Source of the DNA: Azolla caroliniana
Taxonomy: Eukaryota > Polypodiophyta
Assembly (NCBI GenBank): GCA_043228905.1
Contig: JBHGNT010000009.1
Coordinates: forward strand, 13,144,001-13,208,000
Direction: 5' to 3'
Length of the DNA stretch: 64,000 nucleotides
A program made the position numbers and the translations under genes. Of the stretch, positions 21,776 through 32,386 are shown piece by piece. How positions within the stretch are numbered: position 1 is the first letter of the stretch; each line of letters opens with the position of its first letter. Under the pieces are notes generated by a model that was not told where the DNA came from, searched no databases, and saw nothing but the letters and a program-made list of their open reading frames with translations.

Positions 21776-22409
21776 GATTGTCAAGATCATGAAAGTGCGG
21801 GCACACTTTCTAACATTAGTGAACATACCCTTTACTAATGCAAATATTAGTGACCTTTCCTCATTTACATTATGTGTGCATAGCACATTATAAAGCTTAT
21901 TTTTGCAAAAAGGGGACTTTCTTGTTAAAACTAGTTCTTGATTTATTATATTATTGAGTAAGATAAGCCCTAATCCCTTGTTTAATTGTTTGAGTGCCAT
22001 CGTGATGAAAGAGAGAGAGAGGGTGAATCATAGTGTTAGGCAGAGGAAGAAATAGGTCTCCAGCTCCAACAAACCCCTAGTTCCAACGAACCTCCAATTC
22101 AAATGAGCCTCTTGATCCAAAGAGCCTTCAAATCAAATGAACCTCTAATTGGAAAGAGCCTTTGATTCAAACGATCCTCCAACTCCAAAGAGCCTCCAAT
22201 TCTGGTGGCCCTCGATTCTAGTGAGCATCCGATTCTAACAAGCCCTCAATTCTAGCAAGCCTCTAATCCTAGTGTCAAGCCTATGATCGTAGCAAGCCCT
22301 CGTTATTAGCGAACACTCGATTCTAGCGAACCTTCGATCCTAGTGAGCCATTGATTCTAGTGAGCCCCCAATGGTGTTGAGCTCCTTATGTGAAGGAGCC
22401 CTCGATTTT
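21776..22409 (-). repeat. Pseudo-LTR, right copy (5' side)
   Basis: Near-identical partner of 16684-17317. The minus-strand MALKQLNKG frame here ends about 30 bp before ORF1a and could be an upstream ORF. The degenerate CGATT minisatellite continues about 70 bp beyond the repeat edge (22410-22480). That extension is absent on the left and complicates placing the exact end. Confidence 0.88.
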
Positions 22410-22746
22410 AATGAACCCTTGAATCCAAGGAGCTCTTGATTCGAAGGTGCCCTTGACTCTAATCAAATTGTTGATCTTGACAAGTGTCATTTCACATAAA
22501 AAGGAAATTTACACACGATAGCCAACAAATGGGTTTTAATTCTTCTCACACGACATGACGCTCTCCCTAGTTTAGATTCCTTGGTATCCCACTTGAGTAG
22601 CACACGCATGCACATTTATGCGACATATTTGGTGAACCCAATTTGAAAGAGCCACAAGGGAGAATGACAACGGCCAATAAATATTTCATAAAGATGATGA
22701 AAAATATGATGGTGGGATTGTCAAAGGAAAGAGAAAAGTATGAAGC
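22410..22746. other. Sequence between Penelope-like element and Gypsy LTR
   Basis: The first 70 bp continue the GAGCC-type minisatellite. The remainder is unassigned non-coding sequence. Confidence 0.5.
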
Positions 22747-22787
22747 TGTTAGGAATAGAGACATAGAGGATTTGTGCTAGAGATAGA

Positions 22788-22818
<31 letters not shown>

Positions 22819-23192
22819 TACTATAAAAATTAGTACGAGATGTAGAGAGAAGGGAGAGAGACCATGAGAGAATCACGAGAGAGAGAGAGAGAGAGAGAGA
22901 GCTATAGTGTGGAAGAGAGAAGTATGATAACAAAGAAGTATATTATATGAAAAAGAGTACAAGGATAACTAAGAGGCTTAAGACCGACGTTGAATAGAAT
23001 TGGTTCTGAATAGTGCCATATGCCTCTATTTATAGTATTATGAGGAGTATTCCTGAAGTTATGAATTTTCTGTAATGAAATAATAAATGAAAATAATATC
23101 TTTTGTATTACATTGAATAATTTAATGGTATGGCCTCAACCCATGTACCATAAGGTCACAGGTTCAAATTTTTTTGAGGCCATATCATGACA
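22747..23192 (-). repeat. 3' LTR of host Gypsy
   Basis: 446 bp, TGTTAGG to ATGACA, followed by a polypurine tract (minus strand) at 23195-23205. Contains (GA)n runs near 22796-22818 and 22879-22900. At its right end is a tRNA-like segment with a TGGTTCAAAT B-box analogue. Related to the LTR at 33960-34357. Confidence 0.85.
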
Positions 23193-24936
23193 CTATCCCC
23201 CCCTTCAAATGACGAGTTTTACGAGTCGTCTTTAATTTGGTGAAGGTGGTGTAATACAATTTGGAATAGAGCTTGTTTGACATGGTTCTAGGAGAGAACT
23301 ATGAAATATCAGATGTATTCGTAATTGTGAAGTTAGATCAAGACGAAAAGTGACATCATTGATTTTTCCATTAATGATAAAAGGGCCTAATTGTTGATAA
23401 TCCAATTTGGCACATGGTCGGGTTGTCTTTATGTGTCTTCGCAATAGCCATACTCGATCTCCAATATCAAAACAAGATGGAAGCCAATGATGATCTACAT
23501 AGTCTTTCTGTGTTTGGTGGGCTTGATGTAGATGGTTAGAAAGTTCTACCTGGATCTTGCATAGTCACTCCTAATGATCCAGTGCCCTAGGATTTGTCGG
23601 TAATTCGAGAGTTTCAAATAAACACCAACGAGAATGATAGCCTGTATATGCATAGAATGGTGTAACCCTAGTAGAGGAATGGATAGAATTATTATATGCA
23701 AATTCGGCAAAGTGTAATATATCCGCCCAATCATCTTGTTGATAACTTATGAAACACCAAAGATACTGCTCCAACATTTGATGGTAGCCAGAGGAGAGGT
23801 TGCAGGTGACCTTGAGCATTGTGAAGAGATGTTTCCAAAATTTAGATATAAATTGAGGTCCATGATCAATGATGATGTTGTCGGGAAGACCATGGTGACG
23901 AAAAACTTCACGCATAATGATATTTGTGGTGTCTTCACTAGTGTTCTCTTTAGTGCATGGCAATAAATGTGTCATCTTGGTATATCGATCAACCACTGTT
24001 AAGGTTGCATTGAACCCCTTAGAATTCAGAAGATCTGTAATAAAATCCAAAGAAATGGATTGCCATGGCTTGCCTGGAATCGGTAATGGATTCAATAAAC
24101 CATATGGATGATGTCGGGGCATCTTTGCTCGGCATCATGTATCACATGTTCGAACATAGTCTTCGACAAACTTATGCATATGAGGCCACAAAAATGATTG
24201 GGTTACTAAATCCAAGGTTTTGGTACTACCAAAATGTCCAGCTGTATATGTATCATGACAACTTTGTACAACTTGTAGGTGAGATGAACCATTGGGAACA
24301 TATGAAATATTTTTATAGAAGAGTAATCCATCATGCCATTTAAATTGTCAATAATCCATACCTGATTATTGTGACCGCGAACATGATGCACGAGTGGAAT
24401 TAATCTAATCGAAGCTATCTTGAGCAAAGACATCTATCTTCAGATCTTGAAGGATAGTAACAATAATGTTGGAATCCAATGGAGTATCAAAAACTGCAGT
24501 TGCTTGAAGCCGTGCGGAACCTAGGATTACTTGTTTTTAATTATTGAAGGTCAGATTACCAGGACGAGGTGCTATATATGAGCGTCATGATAATATAATG
24601 GATATGCCTTCCCTTGTTGCTTGCCTAGACAAAATGTAATCTTGAATTCGAAATGAGTGAGAAACCGAGCCAACCGAGCTTGTCGTCTATTTAATACACG
24701 AGCATTCTAGAAATAGGTGAGGTTCTTGTGATCATTGAACACAATGATTGGATGAGGAGATCCTTCTAGGAAATGTCGCCATTGTGCAAAGGAATCAACT
24801 ATAGCTAATAATTCCTTTTCATGTACCTCATAGTCGATTTCGACAGTGTCAACTTTGCGCGAGTGGAAAGCAACTAGATGTAGTTTCTCATCTTCACCTT
24901 GTTGTGACAAAATATTACCAAGTGCAAAATCCAACA
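23193..24936 (-). pseudogene. Gypsy RNase H-integrase fragment
   Basis: Minus-strand frames give, from high to low coordinates, RNase H (DFALGNILSQQ, VDTVEIDYEVHEKELLAIV, WRHFLEGS), the integrase zinc-finger region, the integrase core (SLDFITDL, VDRYTKMTHLLPC, DNIIIDHGPQF) and the C-terminal LDYQQLGPFIINGKINDVTFRLDL block before the LTR. No chromodomain follows here, although a related copy at 34400-34700 has one. There are many stops and frameshifts. Confidence 0.85.
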
Positions 24937-24970
24937 ACATGTTCGCGTTCACAAGTGGAAGGATTGCGCA
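24937..24970 (+). repeat. Left terminal inverted repeat
   Basis: Begins CATGTTCGCG and ends GCGCAT. It pairs with 38827-38860 with three mismatches. It includes the motif ACAAGTGGAA (24950-24959), repeated subterminally at 25250-25259. Confidence 0.85.
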
Positions 24971-25303
24971 TAAATGGAAGGATAAGGAATATTTTGGTTG
25001 ATTTTAGGGCTTTTTCAATGAATTTACAAAACACATTGATACCAGTATCATACATGTTCAAATATACTATGAAAAAGGTTAAAAATCCACTATTTTCGTG
25101 GTTTAGAAATAAATAAAAAATGAGGAATTTCAAAAAGTTACATTCTCAATTTATATCACAAACTTTACAACCAATGTTATTTTATAAGAAATGATTTTTT
25201 AGAAATCATAAGAATTCAAAACACATGCTTTTATATTACTCGATTTGTTACAAGTGGAATGTAGTTACATTTAATAGCCAAAAATACAATCATGATCACT
25301 CCT
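24971..25303. other. Left subterminal region of the DNA transposon
   Basis: AT-rich and non-coding. Carries a further ACAAGTGGAA copy at 25250-25259, a candidate transposase-binding motif. Confidence 0.55.
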
Positions 25304-26880
25304 TTATGGAGAATCACTACTATAACTAATATACAATGACGATTCCTCCTCATCATCCTCAGATGTACCAATCAGTGCATTATCTTTGTCATAAACCAAA
25401 TGGTTTGACTCTAGATTATATGTAGCAGATCTCGTTTGCCTTTGACTCGAGCCAGCTTGCAGACCTGGTAATTTTTGTTTTATTATATCTATTGTTGACT
25501 TCCTTAATCGTCCGGCTTTTGTAAGCGTGAAGTCATACACGATGATATCCACATCAGAGATATCAAGGGTCGAGGTGTTACGAATGTTTCGCTTCCTCTT
25601 CCTACCTCCCCTTGTTGTTGGGCATTCAATCATCTCCAATGTATACTTACCTATAAAAGCATTTGCACTTCTAGTGTTGTACCAATGAACGTTCATAGAC
25701 TTGATCGTGTTTTCTATTTCATGCATTAGCACTTCTAGAATTTTACGAACCCAAAATTGGTGGCCATGTGAGTTCTCATCAGCTGGCGTTGCAATCAACA
25801 TCCCCGCCGCGAGCTCTTGCAAATTGCCTTGTCATCTTGGTCCCACATAAATGTCTCTTTGTTGTGGATGGACCAAATTGTCATTAATTGCATTTGTTGG
25901 TTGCTCCAGAGTCTTATTTACACGATCATGTTGTAGCGACCATGTGAATGGCGTTTCCAAATTCCAATTATCACCAAATACACAATTGTCTATAATTCCT
26001 TTGTGATCACTAAAAAATACATCCCACCATGGCGTGGCTTGTTGTGCGGCATATTTCTTGGCGGCCTCAATATGCTTTCTTTTTTCTTCTAAGGCTTGGA
26101 GCCATAAACGTTTTTGTTTTGATATCAAGTCACTATGCAATTGTCCTTTCTTCTCAATCGACATTTGTTTAGCTCCATGGACAATTGTACTCGGCATACA
26201 AAGTAATAACTGGCAACCACCTTCAGGTTCCCATGTTGTAGAAGATGAATATTGTTTAGCATACAAAAGTGTAGAACCACTTATTTCATTTTTCTTTATC
26301 AAAAAAATGTGATTGAAGCTTATATTGTTTAACTGGGCGAGCACTTTAACATTCCCAACACCCCCATCTGATATATATCTCTTAAAGTCATATACCTCCT
26401 TCAAGTGTAACACTTTTGGGCGTGGTGTATATGCATCACAAATGACATCAAATAGTTTTGGTAATGTGAAAGCATCATGCCGAGACAACTGTCTGGAGAA
26501 TGTGCTAAACATCTGATCTATATGATCATGTGTGTGGCCAACCAAAAGAAAATTGACTTTCACTTTTCTAAACAATCCTTGGTTGACCAACATACTTAGA
26601 TAGCCAAACACAGTTGAATTTTTGTTCTCTCTAGCAGTATTGTCCAATTGAAGGTATAGAACAGGGGGGAATGGTTGGCCCCAACACATCAAAACTCGGT
26701 GAATCACTGTAACTGTTAGGTTAGGGTCATTGTGAACATTGGGGTATGTAATGAAGACGTGAGGTCCAACTGACCTATTATAAGCCAAGCATCCCACCAA
26801 GTGCATTTGAACATGGCACTCATCATTGACTTCTTTGGGGAGCCTCCGCATATGCGGCAAGCATGTCTTCTTCTAGTCCA
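25304..26880 (-). pseudogene. DUF7869-like transposase candidate
   Basis: One continuous minus-strand frame broken by a single in-frame TGA at 25832-25834 (after YVGPR); a CGA-to-TGA change would explain it. Counting from 26860, residues 70-81 read LQLDNTARENKN and 105-118 read LLVGHTHDHIDQMF, the D-N...ENKN / GHTH..ID signature I associate with the DUF7869 family, thought to be transposase-like. The C-terminal part after the stop (HQFWVRKIL... VHWYNTRS) resembles a BAH-like fold, then a K/R-rich and acidic tail. The frame starts just after a possible splice acceptor (CTAG at about 26874), so 5' exons may be missing or decayed. Nuclease or transposase function is inferred, not shown. Confidence 0.7.
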
Positions 26881-27579
26881 AGCACATATTAATAATTACT
26901 TAAACTAGACTGTATAAAGTTAAATCAAGTATAATATAATTACAATCATTACCAAGCCATATATATGTTGGTTTAAATATAAAATCATTGGTTAATTAAT
27001 GACACCCATATTTAATATAGAACTTCTCAATCATTGGTCCATTCATGCCCACCATTTTAAATATAAGACATTTCAATGATTGATTCATTCATGGCCACAT
27101 CTTTAATACAAAGCAATTAAGAGTCATAAAAAGGTTGCTTTGAGTAATCAATCATTGGTTCATTCATGAACCTCTATCATTGTTTCCTTCATGACCTTCA
27201 AAGTCATTGTATGTTAGTTTGACCATAAAATAATCATCAATACGTTAGTTTGACTATTTAATCATTGATGCATTCCTAAGTAACTCTAGTTAAAGTGACT
27301 GTGGTTACTAACTAACTACCCTCAAGCTTACCAACCTTGGTTAAAGTGACTGTGGATACTTTAACCACTGTGGTCAATCCCGATAAATAGGAAAACCTCC
27401 TCATATTTCAATCACATGAAGCACACGTGCAGAACAAAGCACATAGAGCACAAAGCACAAAAGCGAGATCTCCGCCTAAACATCGACAAGATCAACCATG
27501 TCTTCAAAGAAAATCGAGTGCTAGGACTCTAGGTAAGCCTCTGACACCGTGGACATTTTTGTAAATATGTTTTAGCACT
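26881..27579. other. Region between the transposase candidate and the palindrome array
   Basis: AT-rich, with repeated TCATTGGTTCATTCATG phrases (26975-27260) and repeated TAAAGTGACTGTGG (27293-27357). May contain eroded 5' exons or the promoter of the minus-strand gene. No coding signal was seen. Confidence 0.5.
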
Positions 27580-28016
27580 CAGGAACTCGATATGCCGTAT
27601 CGAGTTCCTGCATTATGTTTGTGTTTTATACAGGAACTCGATACGCCGTATCGAGTTCCTGTATTATGTTCGTGTTTTATACAGGAACTCAATACGGTGT
27701 ATCGAGTTCCTGTATATAGTTTGCGTTTTAAATAGGAACTCGATATGGCGTATCGAGTTCCTGTATTATGTTGTGTTTTTTACAGGAACTCAATACGGCG
27801 TATCGAGTTCCTGTGTAAAGTATGTGTTTTATAAAGGAACTCGATACGCCGTATCAAGTTCCTGTTTAAAGTTTATGTTTTGCACAGGAACTTGATATGT
27901 CGTATCGAGTTCCTATGTAAAGTATGTTTTTTATACATGAACTCGATACGACGTATCGAGTTCCTGTATAAACACGAACTATATACAGGAACTCGATACG
28001 CCGTATCGAGTTCCGG
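27580..28016. repeat. Array of nine 31-bp palindromes, 50-51 bp period
   Basis: Copies start at 27580, 27631, 27682, 27733, 27783, 27834, 27885, 27936 and 27986. Each is a 15-bp arm (consensus CAGGAACTCGATACG), one variable central base, and the complementary arm. Spacers are 19-20 bp and similar to each other (TATTATGTT.GTGTTTTATA type), so this is not a CRISPR array. The last spacer and the sequence after copy 9 are the reverse complement of the spacer type. The array lies between the two divergent genes of the transposon, 336 bp before the methyltransferase ATG. It may be a protein-binding or regulatory array. Confidence 0.95.
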
Positions 28017-28351
28017 TATAAAACACAAAATTTAAAGAGGAATATTGTGTCTTTGGGGCAACAATATAGTATATGTGTGAAAAGATATCAAACTTTCTGT
28101 TAAATTCAGACATTTTTAGTGCCATCTGCCATATTCTGTAACAAATAGGGGCCTTATTTATAGAGGTTTTATGATCTATTATAGTTTAAAATAGTAGAAA
28201 ATAACCCACGAATTATCTTTATGATACCAAATTCAAGTCTATTATATGCAAATTCTCTACAATATACAACCTTAATCTAGTTGACCACCTAACTTATGTT
28301 TTCCCATGTCCTTTCTTAAATAGGTCATTTGAGAACTTGTAAGACCGACCA
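28017..28351 (+). promoter_or_regulatory. Probable promoter/leader of the ParB-methyltransferase gene
   Basis: 335 bp between the last palindrome and the ATG at 28352, AT-rich, with a TATAGTATAT stretch at about 28067. The promoter role is inferred from position only. Confidence 0.35.
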
Positions 28352-31300
28352 ATGATGAAGATAAAGCTCCAGATACAGGGCTCTCCAATTGAAAGCCATA
28401 CCCTAATAGCTCCTGAGAACATGAAGAGAGGAAAAAAGCTTCTCTTCAACGAGGACACAAAATCTCAACCATCCAATGAGGTCAGCCAAAAGAAAATACT
28501 GGCAGCTACTGGTGGTGAAGACCTTCCTGATTGTGATCTAACAGACAAGGAATGGTGTATGCAATACGTCGACTCCAAGAAAAAAGTCATGTTGTATACA
28601 ACAAAGAAGAAGGGCGAGGGGCAACTTGAAAATGAAACCGCATTTATGTATGGCCGTATTCTAAGATTTGACTACGAAGATTCAGATTCGGTCAACATTC
28701 TTGTAATGATAGAGTGCTTTAAGGGGGTACGTAAAGTGTTCATTTCTGAAGATCTACTAGTAAAGGAATCGTGTGGGCCAGAAGCTTTGAAAAAAGATCT
28801 AGAAAGCTCACAAAACCTTATTGTCACCTTGAGGCCTTACATACAAGGTCATGTAGCTCTAAGGGAGCCCTTGCCCTCCCCAGTGAAGGCCCCGAAAAGG
28901 GCATCTAAAGTACAATCAAGACCACCCAAAAAGAAGACCACTAAAATCTCGGACTTCGACTCATCAAGCTCAAACGAAGATGAGGACACTAAGGGGACGC
29001 TAGGAGCTGAGCTTGCATCGGGTGTGTTGTCATCCGAGCAGAATAAGATACGGAGAGAGTTAATGCAACGTAAACTGGTCAAGAAAGGGCAAGTGTTTAA
29101 TTTTCCTATAACACACATCCATTGACCCCCTATCGATGAAAAAATAGGACGAAGACCTCTTGAGATTAGAGAGCCACACTGAATGCATGTTCAAAATCTC
29201 AAGAAAAAAATGAAAATGAATCCACATGCTACCATTGTGCCTTTTATTGTTATGGTGGATCCCGAAGAATGTGAAACCATTGACGATTTCGATATAAGAA
29301 AGCATGATCAATACAATTACTTTGTAATTGGTGGATCGCATTCGGCGGATGAACGTCAACAGCTTGTTAGAGAACATCCAACAATTTTCTTCTTCAAGTA
29401 TGCCGAGTGCAAAATTTATGTGGGTCTCACAACTGAAGAGGCAAAGCTGTTGTCATGGGACCACAATAACAAAAATGACTATAGGTAGAAAATGTCATCG
29501 ATTGAGCGCATAAGGTTCTTTCACCACGAGTATTTGGACGTCAAACAAAAGTTTGGTGTGAAGCTACATCCAGGCCTACGACGTCAATGCTTGCATGAAG
29601 TCGGCATTGTGGTAGATGATAATGTTAAGTCTGATGGTCTTCGGAAATATGAGTCTTGGTTTCAACTTGCCTTTAGAGATGGAGAAGTATGGGACCTACA
29701 AGATCAAATGTTCTCAATATGGGAGAATAAGGAGGTCAAGGGTCAACGACAAAAGAAATGTAAGGTAGACCCTCAACTAGAATTAAAGTCACAAGCGGCT
29801 AAGAAAACTGATTTGACAATTGAAGAAGCGGCTGGCGACATGAAGTTGTCTCTATGGAGAGCGATGCAAGGTATTAAGGACGAGCAGCTTCTTGTGTCTG
29901 TTTTGTCAAGGGTTGTGGCGAAAGATTTAAGCCTTAAAGAAATGGTCACTAAGTTCAATAAGTATTTCAAATAGTGATACTGAATTCAATATGGTGCAAT
30001 TGAAAGTTCTAATCTCGTTTTCTAATTTCACAGTCATAAGGTGTACATGAAGATACAAGAAGTTATGATGAAACAACTTGGATGTATAACTTGGGAACAA
30101 GTGACCAAGGATTATCCTCTAATGTCTTCATATAAGGCGTTATCCGAGTATTTTATTGCATTCAAATTGGGTTAGTATTGGTGGTTTTTCATTAAGCTTT
30201 CCTCATATGTAGAGGTTGTGTAACAATACTTGATGTCTTATTGCTTCTATTAGAAACGGTATCGTGGCAAGAAACAAGGAGAAGTTAAGGATATACACGA
30301 TTTCCCGACATCCTTCCTTGCACATCTCGAGAGAGCCAGAAAAGAAAAGGATCGTCGCTTAGACAAGGCGTACGAAATTGAGGAAGATGGCTCCTTCAAA
30401 AAATTTAGCCACAAAAAGGATATTACGAGAGATCTTTACTACAACGTGGTTTGCGGCGATGTCGTTGACATGATCCAAAAAGTGCCAAAGACGGAATATA
30501 TGCTAATGATTGTGTATATTCCATACGGATTTCGAATGGCAGGGTCATCATACGACAATGAGCCGTTTAGGTTTAAACAGTTAGAGAAGATGGTCAAGAA
30601 TTTTGCTGAGCTCACGACTGCATCCTTGTGGAGAATAGTTGTCTTTCATAGTATGGACCAAGGGTACTCGGTAGCTCAAGCTTTGAGATCTTGTTGCCAT
30701 GGCATCGAGAACCTTGCATGGTAAGGATTATTTATATGTCTTGTTCACTATATTGCCTTTCTTAAGATTGTTCAATCTATTCTTAACTCGATGTAATATT
30801 TGTTATAGGATAAAGACCAATGTAAATAGAGGGCCAACCTTTCAGTTTGTTAATGCCATTGAATACATTACTGTTGGCTACTTCGATGAAATTAAGAAAC
30901 AAAGAATCAAGGAGCATTCTAATGAAGTGGGAGGTTCAAATCTGTTGGTATATCCAGCAGTGACACGGAAATTGCGACATGTCACCACGACAGAACGGGG
31001 ACTTGTCAACCCATACCAAAAACCTCAACGACTTATGATGCGCTTGATCGAGATGTTTTCTGTAGAAGGAGATTGGATATTAGACCTCTTTTCTGGCACA
31101 GGTATTCCTCGAACTAGGTTAACGATGTTGAGATAACCAATACTGAATCTTTTTTGTTTGAGAACTAATTCTTCTTATTACTTTCTTCACAGGGACAACG
31201 TCTGGATGTGCATTGAATCTCTCAGAAACACAATTGCATTGGAGAAGGACAAGGAACAAGTTATATTTATAAACATGAGGATTAAGGCTTTGTGGGAGTG

Positions 31301-31544
31301 CCCAGACCAGGACGAGGAGGTTGGTGCAAAGAACCTCGCTGATACTGAAAGGTTTCAACCTGCTTCGCGAGAGCCTATTCCTCCGTTAGCCGGGGAACTG
31401 GGGGAGCTAATAGAGCTTGATGATGAGCTTATAGAAGATATTTCGTTGGCTTGGCTAACAAGGGAAGCCAATGCACGTATAGCCGAAGAGACTTCTATAC
31501 AGGATGATGAAGAAAATGACATTGACAATTTGCTTGCTATGTAA
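28352..31544 (+). pseudogene. BAH-like + ParB-like + beta-class DNA methyltransferase gene
   Basis: Inferred exons: 28352-29973, 30034-30170, 30254-30720, 30809-31101, 31193-31544. Exon 1 is one frame with in-frame TGA at 29123 and 29180 and TAG at 29486. It encodes a BAH-like segment (YGRILRFDYED... VRKVFISEDLL), a charged linker, then a ParB-like domain (NLKKKMKMNPHATIVPFIV... FVIGGSHSADERQQL). Exon 3 has CGDVVDMIQKV and YIPYGF, the place of methyltransferase motif IV (usually DPPY, so the Asp is replaced). Exon 4 has NPYQKPQRLMMRLIEMF and WILDLFSGTG (motif I); exon 5 has TSGCALNLS and NTIALEKD. Motif IV before motif I marks the beta class (N6-adenine or N4-cytosine). ParB-methylase fusions are otherwise typical of phages and bacteria. 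A 1-bp shift in exon 5 and an unclosed exon 2/3 phase add to the decay. Confidence 0.78.
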
Positions 31545-31979
31545 TAGACTCTTTTAAAAATGCGAAATGTATTGTTTGGAATTCACATTATTAATACAAA
31601 TTTTAGGTTTTACTTGGTGGATTCTATTTTTTATAATCTTCTATATGTTTCAATTTTATTTTTATATAATTGGTTAGTAGACTTATGACATTGGTTTCAC
31701 CGCATGCATTGCTGACTACCAAATTATATACATGCAAGTATGGGTCAAAGTATAAATTATAACTCATTTTATTAGTCTGGTTACAAGTACACCTCATATT
31801 TTTGTAAAACTCACCAAATTAATATAAGTCTTTAACTTAGTGTTTCCCATGTCGCACATTAGTGACATATTGAGCCATTGTTGAACTTTATTATGCCTAC
31901 ATTAACTTATCAAAACGTCCAAACTTGCATGATTTCTAATGATCTTCACTCGTAGACCTATCATGTATTTTTATATTTG
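31545..31979. other. Right interior of the DNA transposon up to the nested Copia
   Basis: AT-rich 3' flank of the methyltransferase gene. No gene was seen. It continues across the Copia insertion at 38735. Confidence 0.55.
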
Positions 31980-31984
31980 CAAAT

Positions 31985-32386
31985 TGTAAAAGTTGTGCGG
32001 AAGCGTGTGCGTAAACGCAAAGTAGTTCAGTAAACACAGAAAACACAAAGATGGAGAGGGAGAGGGAGAGACAGAGAGAGAGCGACACTATGGATCAAAT
32101 TCAAAATAATTCTCAGTTCTGTACATACTTCGTGCTCAGTGAGCACCTTATATATAAGCCTTGACAATCGGGCTGACACAAGTATTGACAGTAAGTACTT
32201 GAATGCTCATAAATGAGCCGACTACACAAACTTCCAAAATTATTCCTTTACGAGGAATAATGCTCTAACAACCTCTTCAGTTTTCACACCGATGCGGCCC
32301 TGTTGAGCGTACTTTTTCACGCACCCAGTCTACGCACTGGGTTATGCTGGGTACTTCGCACCGAATGTTGAGCTTGTCTCTCAACA
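31985..32386 (-). repeat. 3' LTR of nested Copia
   Basis: 402 bp. Differs from its partner by scattered substitutions and small indels (for example in the GACAGTAAGTACTTG region). Confidence 0.92.

Larger units (their letters stand above)
16684..22409 (-). mobile_element. Penelope-like retroelement with 634-bp terminal direct repeats
   Basis: Direct repeats 16684-17317 and 21776-22409 are the same length, and I found one substitution between them, so the insertion is recent. The 4.46-kb internal part encodes two upstream ORFs and a Penelope-type RT, all on the minus strand. Terminal direct repeats with no tRNA primer site and a Penelope RT fit the pseudo-LTR layout of this superfamily. No GIY-YIG motif was found, so it may belong to an endonuclease-lacking branch. 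An alternative is a large duplication of target sequence at insertion. Confidence 0.82.

Noticed and set aside
27580-28016. CRISPR-like array (31-bp repeats with 20-bp spacers)
   Set aside because: Spacers are near-copies of each other, the repeats are perfect palindromes, and the DNA is from a plant nucleus. It is a palindromic tandem array, not CRISPR.
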